Assembly: GCA_043721915.1 (NCBI GenBank)
Contig: JAYSPV010000086.1
Span: 1-9,044, forward strand
Length of the DNA stretch: 9,044 bases
From: UBA668 sp043721915
Lineage (GTDB): Bacteria > Actinomycetota > Acidimicrobiia > Acidimicrobiales > Ilumatobacteraceae
Reading direction: 5' to 3'
The translations under genes and the position numbers were made by a program. The notes under the pieces are model-generated. The model did no database searches, was not told the DNA's origin, and worked only from the letters and a program-made list of their open reading frames with translations. Every line of letters begins with the position of its first letter. Positions within the stretch are counted from its first letter, which is position 1. Of this stretch, positions 1 through 6,909 are shown one piece after another.

Positions 1-929
1 ACCACCAGCAGCTCACCCGTGGTGATGCCACCCTCGGTGCCGCCGGCCAGGCTGGACTCGCGGCGGTAGTCGCCCTCGCCGTTGCGCAGGGCTGGGTCCC
101 ACACGATCGCGTCGTGAGCGTTGCTGCCCCGCCGGCCGGCAACGTCGAAGCCGTCGCCGATCTCCACGCCCTTCACCGCCTGGATGCTCATCACGGCCTG
201 GGCGAGTGCGGCATCGATCTTGCGATCCCAGTGCACATGGCTGCCGAGCCCCACCGGCACGCCGTACCCGAGCACCTCCACGACGCCACCGAGTGAATCG
301 CCGTCCTTCGCAGCAGCCTTCACTTCCTCGACCATCGCTGCAGACGCGACGGGATCGAAGCAGCGCACGTCGTCGGCATCGACTGCGTCGAGATCGGCCG
401 GCAACGGCCGCACACCCGCAGCAGCGCGCGCAGAGCCCATCTGGATGACGTGCGAGATGATCGACACGCCAAGTTCGGCGAGCAACTTCTTGGCGACCGC
501 CCCGGCGGCGACACGGGCGGCTGTTTCGCGGGCGGAGGCACGCTCGAGCACATCGCGGGCATCGGTGAACCCGTACTTCTGCATGCCGACCAGATCGGCG
601 TGGCCGGGACGCACCGAGGTGAGCGGGTCCTTCGTCTGGCCCGGCGCTGGCGACATCTCCTCGTGCCATTTGTCGCTGCGGAACCACTCGCTGTTCTTGA
701 TCTCGATCGCCAACGGCGACCCGAGCGTGCGCCCGTGACGGACACCGCCGACGAGTGTGATCTCATCCTGCTCGAAGCGCTGCCGCGGCCCACGACCGTA
801 CCCCAGGCGACGACGGGCCAGCTCAGGTGCAATGTCGTCGAGCGTGAGCGCCAGCCCCGCGGGTAGGCCTTCGATGATGACCACGAGCGCTCGCCCGTGT
901 GATTCGCCGGCGGTCAGGTAACGAAGCAT
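1..929 (-). CDS. aroC: Chorismate synthase, C terminus outside window
   Basis: AroC converts 5-enolpyruvylshikimate-3-phosphate to chorismate, the last step of the shikimate pathway, using reduced FMN in the cytosol. I translated 309 codons leftward from ATG at 929–927; no stop occurs before the window edge. Visible family features are GESHG at residues 8–12 with catalytic His11, RRLGYGRG at 40–47, RPGHAD at 107–112 with catalytic His110, ERASARETAARVAAG at 129–143 (the second family signature), GVEIGDGF at 254–261, and GGITTGELLV at the edge, which matches the family's GG-x-NG segment before its C-terminal FMN-binding part. Actinobacterial homologues are about 390–400 residues, so roughly 80–90 residues are missing because of the window boundary; nothing suggests a broken gene. 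The start lies 10 bp after the aroE stop with no clear Shine-Dalgarno, so expression probably depends on read-through from aroE. The identification is very secure. Confidence 0.97.
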   Translation of the reverse strand, partial: MLRYLTAGESHGRALVVIIEGLPAGLALTLDDIAPELARRRLGYGRGPRQRFEQDEITLVGGVRHGRTLGSPLAIEIKNSEWFRSDKWHEEMSPAPGQTKDPLTSVRPGHADLVGMQKYGFTDARDVLERASARETAARVAAGAVAKKLLAELGVSIISHVIQMGSARAAAGVRPLPADLDAVDADDVRCFDPVASAAMVEEVKAAAKDGDSLGGVVEVLGYGVPVGLGSHVHWDRKIDAALAQAVMSIQAVKGVEIGDGFDVAGRRGSNAHDAIVWDPALRNGEGDYRRESSLAGGTEGGITTGELLV

Positions 930-939
930 TCGTGTCAGG

Positions 940-1770
940 CTACTGGCGACGCGCGGTGAGTTCCCGCTCTGCCGCAGCCGCCATCGCCGTCACATCGGGC
1001 AACGATCCGTGCCACAGCTGCTGCTGCAGTGCGGCCTGATGAACCAACATCCCCAGCCCGTCGACGGTGGTAGCACCCGCAGCCCGCGCAGTCTGCAGCA
1101 GCGCCGTGCGCCGGGGGTGGTACACCAGGTCGGCCACCACCTGACCGGCCGACAGCCACGAGGCATCACAGGGGAGCTCCTGGGAACCCATGCCCACCGA
1201 GGTGGCGTTGACCACGATGTCAGCCGCCGCAACATCGGCCGCGACGCCGACGACACCCGCGGCACCGGCGAGGGAAGCAGCTTGCTCGGCGGCCGCCGGT
1301 GTCCGGTTGACGACGGTCACCCGGGCGGCGCCGGCACGCGCGAGCGCGTCGATCACGGCCCTCGCGGCAGCACCTGCGCCGAGCACGCACACGCTGCGAC
1401 CGGCCACCACGACACCGGCGGCTGCCAGCGAGGCGACGAACCCCGCGCCATCGGTGCTGTAACCCTTCAGCGAACCGTCCCTTTCGGGCACCACGGTGTT
1501 CACCGACCTCAGCGCAGCAGCGGCTGGATCGAGCGCGTCGACAGCACCGGCGACGGCCTCCTTGTGCGGCATCGTGACCGACAACCCGCCGAGCCCGAAC
1601 ACGCGCATTGCGGCGAGCGCGGCCGGCGCATCACCGGGCGCCACCTCGAATGCGGCGTAGGCCCAGTCGATCCCGAGCTGCTGGAACGCCGCGTTGTGCA
1701 GTGCGGGCGACAACGAGTGACGCACCGGACTGCCGATCACCGCTGCGATCCGGGTGGCGCCGGTGATCAC
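940..1770 (-). CDS. aroE: Shikimate dehydrogenase (NADP+)
   Basis: AroE reduces 3-dehydroshikimate to shikimate with NADPH in the cytosolic shikimate pathway. The 276-residue product has the normal family length. It shows the substrate loop HSLSPALHN at 18–26, SVTMPHK at 64–70 with catalytic Lys70, NTVV at 91–94, GYSTDGAGF at 103–111 with catalytic Asp107, the Rossmann loop GAGAAARA at 131–138, NRT at 155–157, NATSVGM at 188–194 and the C-terminal GLGMLVHQAALQ at 238–249. Two Asn-to-Ser changes from the common motifs (N-V-T-x-P-H-K and N-T-D-G) are seen; I regard them as tolerated variants. The reading frame stays open far upstream inside mltG, but homology begins at GTG 1770–1768, which overlaps the mltG stop in a GTGA junction. 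A partial Shine-Dalgarno AAGGG lies at 1777–1781. Translation is therefore likely coupled to mltG, and aroC follows 10 bp after the stop. Confidence 0.96.
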   Translation of the reverse strand: MITGATRIAAVIGSPVRHSLSPALHNAAFQQLGIDWAYAAFEVAPGDAPAALAAMRVFGLGGLSVTMPHKEAVAGAVDALDPAAAALRSVNTVVPERDGSLKGYSTDGAGFVASLAAAGVVVAGRSVCVLGAGAAARAVIDALARAGAARVTVVNRTPAAAEQAASLAGAAGVVGVAADVAAADIVVNATSVGMGSQELPCDASWLSAGQVVADLVYHPRRTALLQTARAAGATTVDGLGMLVHQAALQQQLWHGSLPDVTAMAAAAERELTARRQ

Positions 1771-2933
1771 AGCAAACCCTTGCGACGAGCCTCTTCGATG
1801 TTGGCCTCTTGCTGCTCCAACGTCGCCGAGAATGCGTGGCGGCCATCTTCGTCGGCCAGCACGTAGAACAAGTACAGGCACGGGTAGTCGTCGGGGAGCC
1901 CGACGCAGATCGGATCGCCCAACGATGGATTGGCGACCGGGTACATCGCCGCCTGGATGCTCGCACGGCCGGGATTGGCGATCGGTGTCGGCGGTAGACC
2001 GGTATGCATGTACAGGTTGTACGGAGTGTCGATCGCCTTCAACTGGGAGAAGCTGAGTGCGGGATCCTGCTGGTAGTACAGGCTCGCGTCGATGTCCAAC
2101 GTCATTTCGAGGAACAGCCGGTTGTAGATGACGCGTGCAATCTTGGCGCGATCCTCGGGTACCTTCGCCTCGCGTTCGATGAGGCTGGCGATGATCAGAA
2201 TCTTGTATGGGTCGAGCCCGAACGCGGCCGAGCGGTCGACGATGCCTTCCTGGTCGCCGACGCGTTCCATCAGCACAACCATTCGCTGAATTACCTGCGC
2301 CGCGCTCTCCCCGTTCGAGACCTGGTAGGTGTCGGGGAACAGCAGGCCTTCCAGGCTGTCGGTGCCTGCAGGAAGCCACACCGAGGTGACCGAGCCGTCC
2401 GTGGCTGCGTTGGTGAACTCGACTGCTGAGAGGCGCGGCACTTTCTCTTCCAGTCGGTGGGCCATCCGTTCGAACGTGAAGCCCTCCGGAAAGGTGACCT
2501 TGGTGAAGGTCTGCGAGGGTGAGGTGCGCAGGATGCGCATGATGTTGCCCATGTGATCTGCCGATTGCAGCCGGAAGTAACCAGGGATCAGCTCCAGCCC
2601 ACCGTGCTGGTCCACGTACCACCGGAACAGGCTTGCGCTGGTGACGAGTCCATCCGCCTCCAACCGCTCGCTCACCGTCTCGAGCGTGTCGGTGGCGTCG
2701 ACCGTGAACGTCACCGGCGCACCAGGGTCGCCCTTCGGGTTGACCTGCTCGGTGTACCACAGCCCTCCGACGCCAACGGCGACAATGCCGGCCATCCCGA
2801 CGAATAGCAGGAGCCACGTCAGCCACTTGAACGGCCGCCGCTGACGTCGCGGTCGTTCGATCACCAGCGCATCGGTGATGTCTGCGTCGTCCCACGGGTC
2901 GCGACGCCAGGTGGTCTCATCGACGAAGGTCAC
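1767..2933 (-). CDS. mltG: Endolytic murein transglycosylase MltG (YceG-like)
   Basis: MltG cleaves nascent glycan strands at the outer face of the cytoplasmic membrane and is thought to set or terminate peptidoglycan chain length. The 388-residue protein has a cytoplasmic N tail with a basic patch (about 27–37), one membrane helix at about 37–59, a LysM-like region at about 72–122, and the YceG catalytic domain. That domain includes LEGLLFPDTY at 194–203, ASLIEREAK at 249–257 with Glu253 aligning with the catalytic Glu218 of E. coli MltG, VIYNRL at 268–273, and the segment TPYNLYMHTGLPPTPIANPG at 303–322. An insertion of roughly 16 residues near 333–352, carrying Cys343 and Cys352, separates this segment from the final strand; the pair could form a disulphide outside the membrane. 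The start is GTG 2933–2931, overlapping the ruvX stop as GTGA; the stop overlaps the aroE start in the same way. Confidence 0.95.
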   Translation of the reverse strand: MTFVDETTWRRDPWDDADITDALVIERPRRQRRPFKWLTWLLLFVGMAGIVAVGVGGLWYTEQVNPKGDPGAPVTFTVDATDTLETVSERLEADGLVTSASLFRWYVDQHGGLELIPGYFRLQSADHMGNIMRILRTSPSQTFTKVTFPEGFTFERMAHRLEEKVPRLSAVEFTNAATDGSVTSVWLPAGTDSLEGLLFPDTYQVSNGESAAQVIQRMVVLMERVGDQEGIVDRSAAFGLDPYKILIIASLIEREAKVPEDRAKIARVIYNRLFLEMTLDIDASLYYQQDPALSFSQLKAIDTPYNLYMHTGLPPTPIANPGRASIQAAMYPVANPSLGDPICVGLPDDYPCLYLFYVLADEDGRHAFSATLEQQEANIEEARRKGLL

Positions 2934-3352
2934 CGCTGCGCCGCTCGCCCGTCGAGCCAGGCCTGCAGCATCACCGCAGCGGCCACTTTGTCGACCAGCT
3001 TGCGGCGCGCCTGCGCGCCGATCCCGGCCTCGATCAATGCGCGATCGGCCGTGACCGTCGTGCGGCGCTCGTCGAAGGTGATGACCGGCACGCCCACCAC
3101 CGTAGCCAAGGCATCGGCTTCGGCGATGGCAGCCTTCGCGGCAGGCCCGGAGGTGCCGTTCATGTTCAACGGCAGCCCGACGACGAGCATCTCGGCTTCC
3201 TCCTCCACGGCGAGCTTGCGGATCTGTTCGTGATCGCGGCGGACCGAACCGGACCGAGGGATCATCGTCAGTGGCGAAGCAATCGTGCCGGTGCGGTCGC
3301 TGACCGCGATGCCGATGCGCTTGGATCCGAGATCGATACCGAGCGCACGCAT
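2930..3352 (-). CDS. ruvX: RuvX/YqgF RNase H-fold protein (putative pre-16S rRNA nuclease)
   Basis: YqgF/RuvX proteins are RNase H-fold enzymes. They have been called Holliday-junction resolvases, and in E. coli YqgF is linked to 5'-end maturation of 16S rRNA. The 140-residue product has the usual length. It begins MRALGIDLGSKRIGIAVSD with acidic Asp7, continues with LVVGLPLNMNG at 56–66 and FDERRTTVTA at 93–102 (Asp94/Glu95), and ends in KLVDKVAAAVMLQAWLDG at 118–135 with Asp121. These give the expected acidic active-site set. The middle motif has Arg where many homologues have Leu (DERLTT), a minor change. The ATG at 3352–3350 lies 3 bp after the alaS stop, with a partial Shine-Dalgarno AGGG at 3360–3363 inside the end of alaS, suggesting coupled translation. 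The stop overlaps the mltG GTG. The family is certain; the substrate here is inferred. Confidence 0.95.
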   Translation of the reverse strand: MRALGIDLGSKRIGIAVSDRTGTIASPLTMIPRSGSVRRDHEQIRKLAVEEEAEMLVVGLPLNMNGTSGPAAKAAIAEADALATVVGVPVITFDERRTTVTADRALIEAGIGAQARRKLVDKVAAAVMLQAWLDGRAAQR

Positions 3353-3355
3353 CGC

Positions 3356-5998
3356 TCAGCCCTGCGCTGCCGTGTTTCCAGCCGCAGTGTCTCCAGCTGC
3401 GGCAGCTGCGATGCGCAGCGCTTCGTCGAGGCCCGCCGGGTCCTTGCCGCCGGCCGTCGCGATGTCGCCTTTGCCACCGCCGCCGCCGCCTACGGCCTTC
3501 GCTGCGTCCTTGATCAGATCGCCGGCCATCAACCCACTGGCCGGAGTGACCGCCGCGACCAGTGAAACACCACCGCTGTCGCTGAGCCCACCGAGGACCA
3601 CGACCGCCACGCCTGGTTGCTGGCGGATGGCGACAGCGAGCTCGCGCAGATCACCGGGTGAAAGGCCATCGATGCGTGTGACCACGCGACCCTCGACCGC
3701 GCCGGCGGCGATCTCCGCAGCCTGCCCGGTGGCCAGCTTGGCGCGCAGTGCCTTGACCTCGTCGTGCAGGCTCTTGATTTCGTCGAGCCGTCGCTGCACA
3801 CCGGCCACCATCTCGTCGCCCGGCGCGCCGACCAGACGGGCGGCCTCGGCGACCGCCGCGCTGTCTCGCTGCAGCAACCGCAGTGTGTTCTCGCCGGTCG
3901 TGGCCTCGATCCGGCGCAGGTTGCTGCCGATGCTGCTCTCGTTGATCACCTTGATCGTGCCGATGTCGCCCGCCGCACGAACGTGGGTGCCACCGCAGAG
4001 CTCGATCGAGCTGCCGACCTCGAGCACGCGCACGACGTCTCCGTACTTGTCGCCGAAGAACGCGATTGCACCCAATGACGTTGCCTCGTCCTTGGTGGTC
4101 TCGAACACCCGCGCAGGAGAGTTGGCGAGGGTCTCGCCGTTGGCGAGCTCCTCGATGCGACGGATCTCGTCGGCGGTGACCGCTTCGTAGTGGCTGAAGT
4201 CGAACCGCAGGCGATCGGGGCCGACCAGCGAGCCGGCCTGCTTGACATGCTCGCCCAGCACCTTGCGCAACGCATGATGGAGGATGTGCGTGCCGGTGTG
4301 GTTGCGACGGATTGCGTCGCGCCGTGCCACATCGATCAACGCGGTGGCTGAGTCCCCGACGAGGATCTCGCCTTCGACACGCGCGATGTGACGGCGAAGA
4401 CCGGGCAGCGCGTACGTGGTGTCGAGTACGTGCGCGATGCCACCGAGCGTCCGGATGACGCCGGTGTCGCCCACCTGGCCGCCGGCCTCGGCGTAGAAGG
4501 GGGTGCGATCGAGGAAGATCTCGACGGTGTCGGTGCCGTCGGCGAGTTGGTCGCCCGGCAACACGGCGACCACCATCGCCTCGGCGGTGTCGTCGGAGTA
4601 GCCGACGAACTCGGTGATGCCGTTCGCCTCCACGACCTCGCGATAGCCATCGAGGCGGTCGTCGTCGGTGGCGGTGCCCTTGCGGCCCGCCTTGGCCCGC
4701 TCGCGCTGGCTGCGCATCGCCGTCTCGAACCCTGCGTTGTCGACGGCGACACCACGCTCGCCGGCGATCTCCTGGGTGAGCTCGAGCGGGAAGCCGTAGG
4801 TGTCGTGCAGCAGGAACGCGGTGCCGCCCGGCAGTTCGTCGGCGTGATCCGTCAGCTCTGTTTCGAGAATGCCGAGGCCGGTCTTCAGCGTCTGGCGGAA
4901 GCGCTCTTCCTCGCGGGTGAGCACGTTGACGATGAAGTCGCGGTTACCGGCGACCTCTGGATAGGCGCCGCCCATCACGTCGACAGCCGTCTCGACCAGC
5001 GATGGCATGACGAGCTTCTCGGTGCCGAGGAGGTACGCGTAACGCACTGCACGCCGAATGATCCGGCGCAGCACGTACCCGCGGTTCTCGTTGCTGGGAA
5101 ACACGCCGTCGCTCACCAACATGGCAGCGGAACGGGCGTGCTCGGCGAGCACGCGCATCGCGAAGCTGTCGCGGTCTTCGTAGTCGCCGGCGCGGTAGCT
5201 GCGGCCGGTGAGGCTGCACGCCTGATCGATCAGCGGCTGCATCAGTGTGGTCTCCCACACGGCATCCACGCCCTGCAGCAGGCAGAGCATCCGCTCCAGG
5301 CCAAGACCGGTGTCGATCGAGGGCTTGGGCAGCAGCGTGCGGCTGCCATCGGGCGCCTGGTTGTACTGCATGAACACCAGGTTCCAGAACTCCATGTACC
5401 GATCGCCGTGGACGTCGTTGAGCGGGCCGCCGTCGGGGCCGAAGGCGGGGCCGCGGTCGATGTGGATCTCGCTGCACGGGCCGCAGGGACCGGTATCGCC
5501 CATCTGCCAGAAGTTGTCCTTGTCGCCGAGGCGCTGGATGCGGTTCATCGGCACGCCGACCTGTTCGTGCCAGATCGCTTCAGCCTCGTCGTCGCTGTCG
5601 TGGACGGTGATCCACAGGCGGTCGCCGTCGAGCCCGAACGTCTCGGTGGTGAGCTCCCAGCTCCACGGGATGATCTCGTTCTTGAAGTAGTCACCGAAGC
5701 TGAAGTTACCGAGCATCTCGAAGAACACGAGGTGTCGCTTGGTGCGCCCGACATCGTCGAGGTCGTTGTGCTTGCCACCGGCGCGGGCGCACTTCTGGCT
5801 GCTCACGGCGCGGCTGTAGGGCGGCGCCTCATCGCCGACGAAGTACGGCTTGAACGGCACCATGCCCGCCACCGTGAACAGCACTGTGGGGTCGTGCGGG
5901 ATCAGGCTGGCCGAGGGCACGACTGCGTGCGCCTTACCCGCGAAGAAGTCGAGGAAGGCGGAGCGGAGCTGATCGGCTGTTTGCGGTGGCGTACCCAT
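3356..5998 (-). CDS. alaS: Alanyl-tRNA synthetase
   Basis: AlaS charges tRNA-Ala with alanine and hydrolyses mischarged Ser- or Gly-tRNA-Ala; it is a class II synthetase of the cytosol. The full-length protein is 880 residues, normal for bacterial AlaS. Domains in order are the class II catalytic core (about 1–240, with RTKRHLVFFEMLGNFSFGDY at 85–104, GDTGPCGPCSEIHID at 167–181 and SIDTGLGLER at 227–236), the tRNA-recognition region (about 250–460), the editing domain with HTGTH at 567–571 and CGGTH at 668–672 (a Zn-binding His/Cys set), a short coiled coil near 730–760, and the C-Ala domain with the glycine-rich VGGGGGGKGDIATAGG at 836–851. The last 19 residues are an Ala-rich low-complexity tail. 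ATG 5998–5996 is the natural start of the family (TADQLRSAFLDFF follows). It is the first gene of the leftward string, and ruvX follows after 3 bp. Confidence 0.98.
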   Translation of the reverse strand: MGTPPQTADQLRSAFLDFFAGKAHAVVPSASLIPHDPTVLFTVAGMVPFKPYFVGDEAPPYSRAVSSQKCARAGGKHNDLDDVGRTKRHLVFFEMLGNFSFGDYFKNEIIPWSWELTTETFGLDGDRLWITVHDSDDEAEAIWHEQVGVPMNRIQRLGDKDNFWQMGDTGPCGPCSEIHIDRGPAFGPDGGPLNDVHGDRYMEFWNLVFMQYNQAPDGSRTLLPKPSIDTGLGLERMLCLLQGVDAVWETTLMQPLIDQACSLTGRSYRAGDYEDRDSFAMRVLAEHARSAAMLVSDGVFPSNENRGYVLRRIIRRAVRYAYLLGTEKLVMPSLVETAVDVMGGAYPEVAGNRDFIVNVLTREEERFRQTLKTGLGILETELTDHADELPGGTAFLLHDTYGFPLELTQEIAGERGVAVDNAGFETAMRSQRERAKAGRKGTATDDDRLDGYREVVEANGITEFVGYSDDTAEAMVVAVLPGDQLADGTDTVEIFLDRTPFYAEAGGQVGDTGVIRTLGGIAHVLDTTYALPGLRRHIARVEGEILVGDSATALIDVARRDAIRRNHTGTHILHHALRKVLGEHVKQAGSLVGPDRLRFDFSHYEAVTADEIRRIEELANGETLANSPARVFETTKDEATSLGAIAFFGDKYGDVVRVLEVGSSIELCGGTHVRAAGDIGTIKVINESSIGSNLRRIEATTGENTLRLLQRDSAAVAEAARLVGAPGDEMVAGVQRRLDEIKSLHDEVKALRAKLATGQAAEIAAGAVEGRVVTRIDGLSPGDLRELAVAIRQQPGVAVVVLGGLSDSGGVSLVAAVTPASGLMAGDLIKDAAKAVGGGGGGKGDIATAGGKDPAGLDEALRIAAAAAGDTAAGNTAAQG

Positions 5999-6007
5999 GA
6001 AGACCCA

Positions 6008-6013
6008 AGCCTA
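6008..6013 (-). promoter_or_regulatory. Possible -10 box for alaS (TAGGCT)
   Basis: On the minus strand TAGGCT fits the actinobacterial TANNNT -10 pattern and lies 9 nt upstream of the alaS ATG. At that distance transcription would start at or within a few bases of the start codon, giving a leaderless or nearly leaderless mRNA. This agrees with the lack of any Shine-Dalgarno in the 15 bases before the ATG. No convincing -35 hexamer is present at the usual spacing. This is a pattern match only. Confidence 0.35.
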
Positions 6014-6060
6014 CCGAGCACGCCGATTCGGACACCGTGTATTGAAGGACCGCGTGTTGC

Positions 6061-6066
6061 TAGCGT
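6061..6066 (+). promoter_or_regulatory. Possible -10 box for the cysteine-rich gene (TAGCGT)
   Basis: TAGCGT fits TANNNT and ends 8 nt before the GTG at 6075, the spacing expected for a leaderless transcript starting on that GTG. No good -35 is visible at 16–18 bp (TGTATT at 6038–6043 is the closest). This box and the minus-strand one at 6008–6013 do not overlap and point in opposite directions, fitting a compact divergent promoter region between alaS and this gene. This is inference from pattern and position. Confidence 0.3.
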
Positions 6067-6067
6067 C

Positions 6068-6084
6068 GCCGATCGTGCCGATCG
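6068..6084. repeat. 8-bp direct repeat GCCGATCG straddling a start codon
   Basis: GCCGATCG occurs at 6068–6075 and again at 6077–6084, a 9-bp period. Because CGATCG is its own reverse complement, the two copies also form an inverted repeat around TGC. The second copy begins inside the proposed GTG start (6075–6077). It could be an operator for the downstream gene, but CGATCG is common in high-GC actinobacterial DNA, so chance is a real alternative. Confidence 0.3.
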
Positions 6085-6788
6085 ACACCCATGAATGGAT
6101 CAGTTTCGAGGACGACCACACCCGCCGAACGTGGGTGTTCGACGCCACCTTCCTGCGCAGCAACTGGAGCTGCATCTTCGGCTGTGGCTGCAAAGGGGTG
6201 CTTGACAGCGACGCAACCGAGATGTCGCAGGGCTGTTGCAGCTACGGCGCCCACTTCATCGACGACGCCGACGTGCAGACCGTCGTGGAGTCGTCCGCGA
6301 GGCTCAGCAAGCGACACTGGCAGTTCAAGAAGCAGGGCAAGGCCGGTGGCATCTTCGACGTCGTCGACGGCGCCACCACCACCCGCCTGGTGAAGGACGC
6401 CTGCATCTTTCTGAATCGACCCGGCTTCGAAGGCGGCGCCGGGTGCGCATTCCACATCGCTGCTCTGGAAGCCGGTGAGCGGCCGATGGACTGGAAGCCC
6501 GACGTGTGCTGGCAGCTTCCGCTGAGGTTGGAGGAGCACACCGATGACCACGGGTACGTGACGTCCACCCTGCGCGAGTGGAAGCGCCGCGACTGGGGCC
6601 CGGGTGGGGCAGAATTCCACTGGGTGTGCACCGAGACCGACGAAGCGTTCGTCGGAGCGGTCTCGGCCTACGTGTACCTGCGCGACGAGATCGTCGAGAT
6701 GGTCGGCCAGTGGGCGTACGACCGCATGGTGGAGCTGATCGATCGTCCGCAGTGGACGCCGCTCCCCCACCCCGCCGTGCGCCACTAG
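6075..6788 (+). CDS. Cysteine-rich protein, DUF3109/YkgJ-like putative metal-binding protein
   Basis: From GTG 6075 the product is 237 residues. I do not know a characterised homologue. Nine cysteines are seen: C33, C37, C39, the pair C54-C55, C110, C124, C145 and C185. The order – an N-terminal Cys cluster ending in CC, then C-IFLNRPGFEGGAG-C-AFH at 110–127, then KPDVCWQLPLR at 141–151 – resembles the DUF3109 and YkgJ zinc/iron-chelating families, which share a CC pair, a C-x(n)-C-x-[IF]-H element and KP-x2-C-x2-[LY]P. The likely role is binding a metal or Fe-S centre; no reaction can be named. There is no signal peptide or membrane helix, so it is probably cytosolic. The frame stays open back to ATG 5997, but that ATG interlocks with the alaS start and the 26 residues it adds look non-conserved and Arg-rich; the acidic PIDTHEWISFEDD start fits better and has a -10 box 8 nt upstream. 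The gene is monocistronic and divergent from alaS. Confidence 0.8.
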   Translation: MPIDTHEWISFEDDHTRRTWVFDATFLRSNWSCIFGCGCKGVLDSDATEMSQGCCSYGAHFIDDADVQTVVESSARLSKRHWQFKKQGKAGGIFDVVDGATTTRLVKDACIFLNRPGFEGGAGCAFHIAALEAGERPMDWKPDVCWQLPLRLEEHTDDHGYVTSTLREWKRRDWGPGGAEFHWVCTETDEAFVGAVSAYVYLRDEIVEMVGQWAYDRMVELIDRPQWTPLPHPAVRH

Positions 6789-6825
6789 CCACCGCAGGCA
6801 TGGTTCGGGCGTCGTCCATCAGACC

Positions 6826-6838
6826 CAGCGGCCCGCTG
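6826..6838. repeat. 13-bp palindrome CAGCGG-C-CCGCTG
   Basis: A perfect inverted repeat with a single central base lies 38 bp after the cysteine-rich gene's stop. As RNA it would fold to a 4-bp stem with a 5-nt loop, too weak alone for an intrinsic terminator, and no T-run follows. It may be part of the gene's 3' end structure or a chance palindrome in GC-rich DNA. Confidence 0.3.
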
Positions 6839-6849
6839 TGTGCGAGCAC

Positions 6850-6909
6850 CGAAGTGACGCAGTGTTCCCGAGAACACCAGGGATTGTGATCGAGAACCGT
6901 GTCACTTCG
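6850..6909. repeat. Long-range inverted repeat with an internal hairpin
   Basis: CGAAGTGAC at 6850–6858 is the exact reverse complement of GTCACTTCG at 6901–6909. One further G·T pair (6859/6900) and one C·G pair (6860/6899) extend the stem to 11 pairs. The enclosed 38 bases contain a second perfect inverted repeat, GTGTTC at 6862–6867 with GAACAC at 6872–6877 around a 4-base loop. The element sits in the convergent region after the cysteine-rich gene and typA. No T-tract follows on either strand, so it is not a standard intrinsic terminator. Confidence 0.5.

Noticed and set aside
121..866. Several open frames on both strands in the aroC region
   Set aside because: All are shadows of aroC, whose true frame continues past the left edge of the window.
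940..2895. A 651-codon frame that would fuse about 375 residues to the N terminus of AroE
   Set aside because: The extra part is the out-of-frame reading of mltG, Arg/His/Gly-rich without domains. AroE homology begins exactly at GTG 1770 and mltG is intact in its own frame.
5997..6074. N-terminal extension of the cysteine-rich protein from ATG 5997
   Set aside because: It interlocks with the alaS start codon, adds an Arg-rich non-conserved-looking stretch, and would place the alaS promoter inside the coding sequence. GTG 6075 fits better, though the extension cannot be excluded.
4388..6094. A 568-codon open frame on the plus strand opposite alaS
   Set aside because: It runs fully antisense to a perfectly conserved alaS. 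Its product is Val/Ala/Glu/His-rich with no recognisable domain, as expected when a GC-rich gene is read backwards.
6862..6877. LexA/SOS-type operator
   Set aside because: The actinobacterial SOS box is GAAC-N4-GTTC. Here the half-sites are reversed (GTTC-N4-GAAC), and the site follows genes rather than preceding one.
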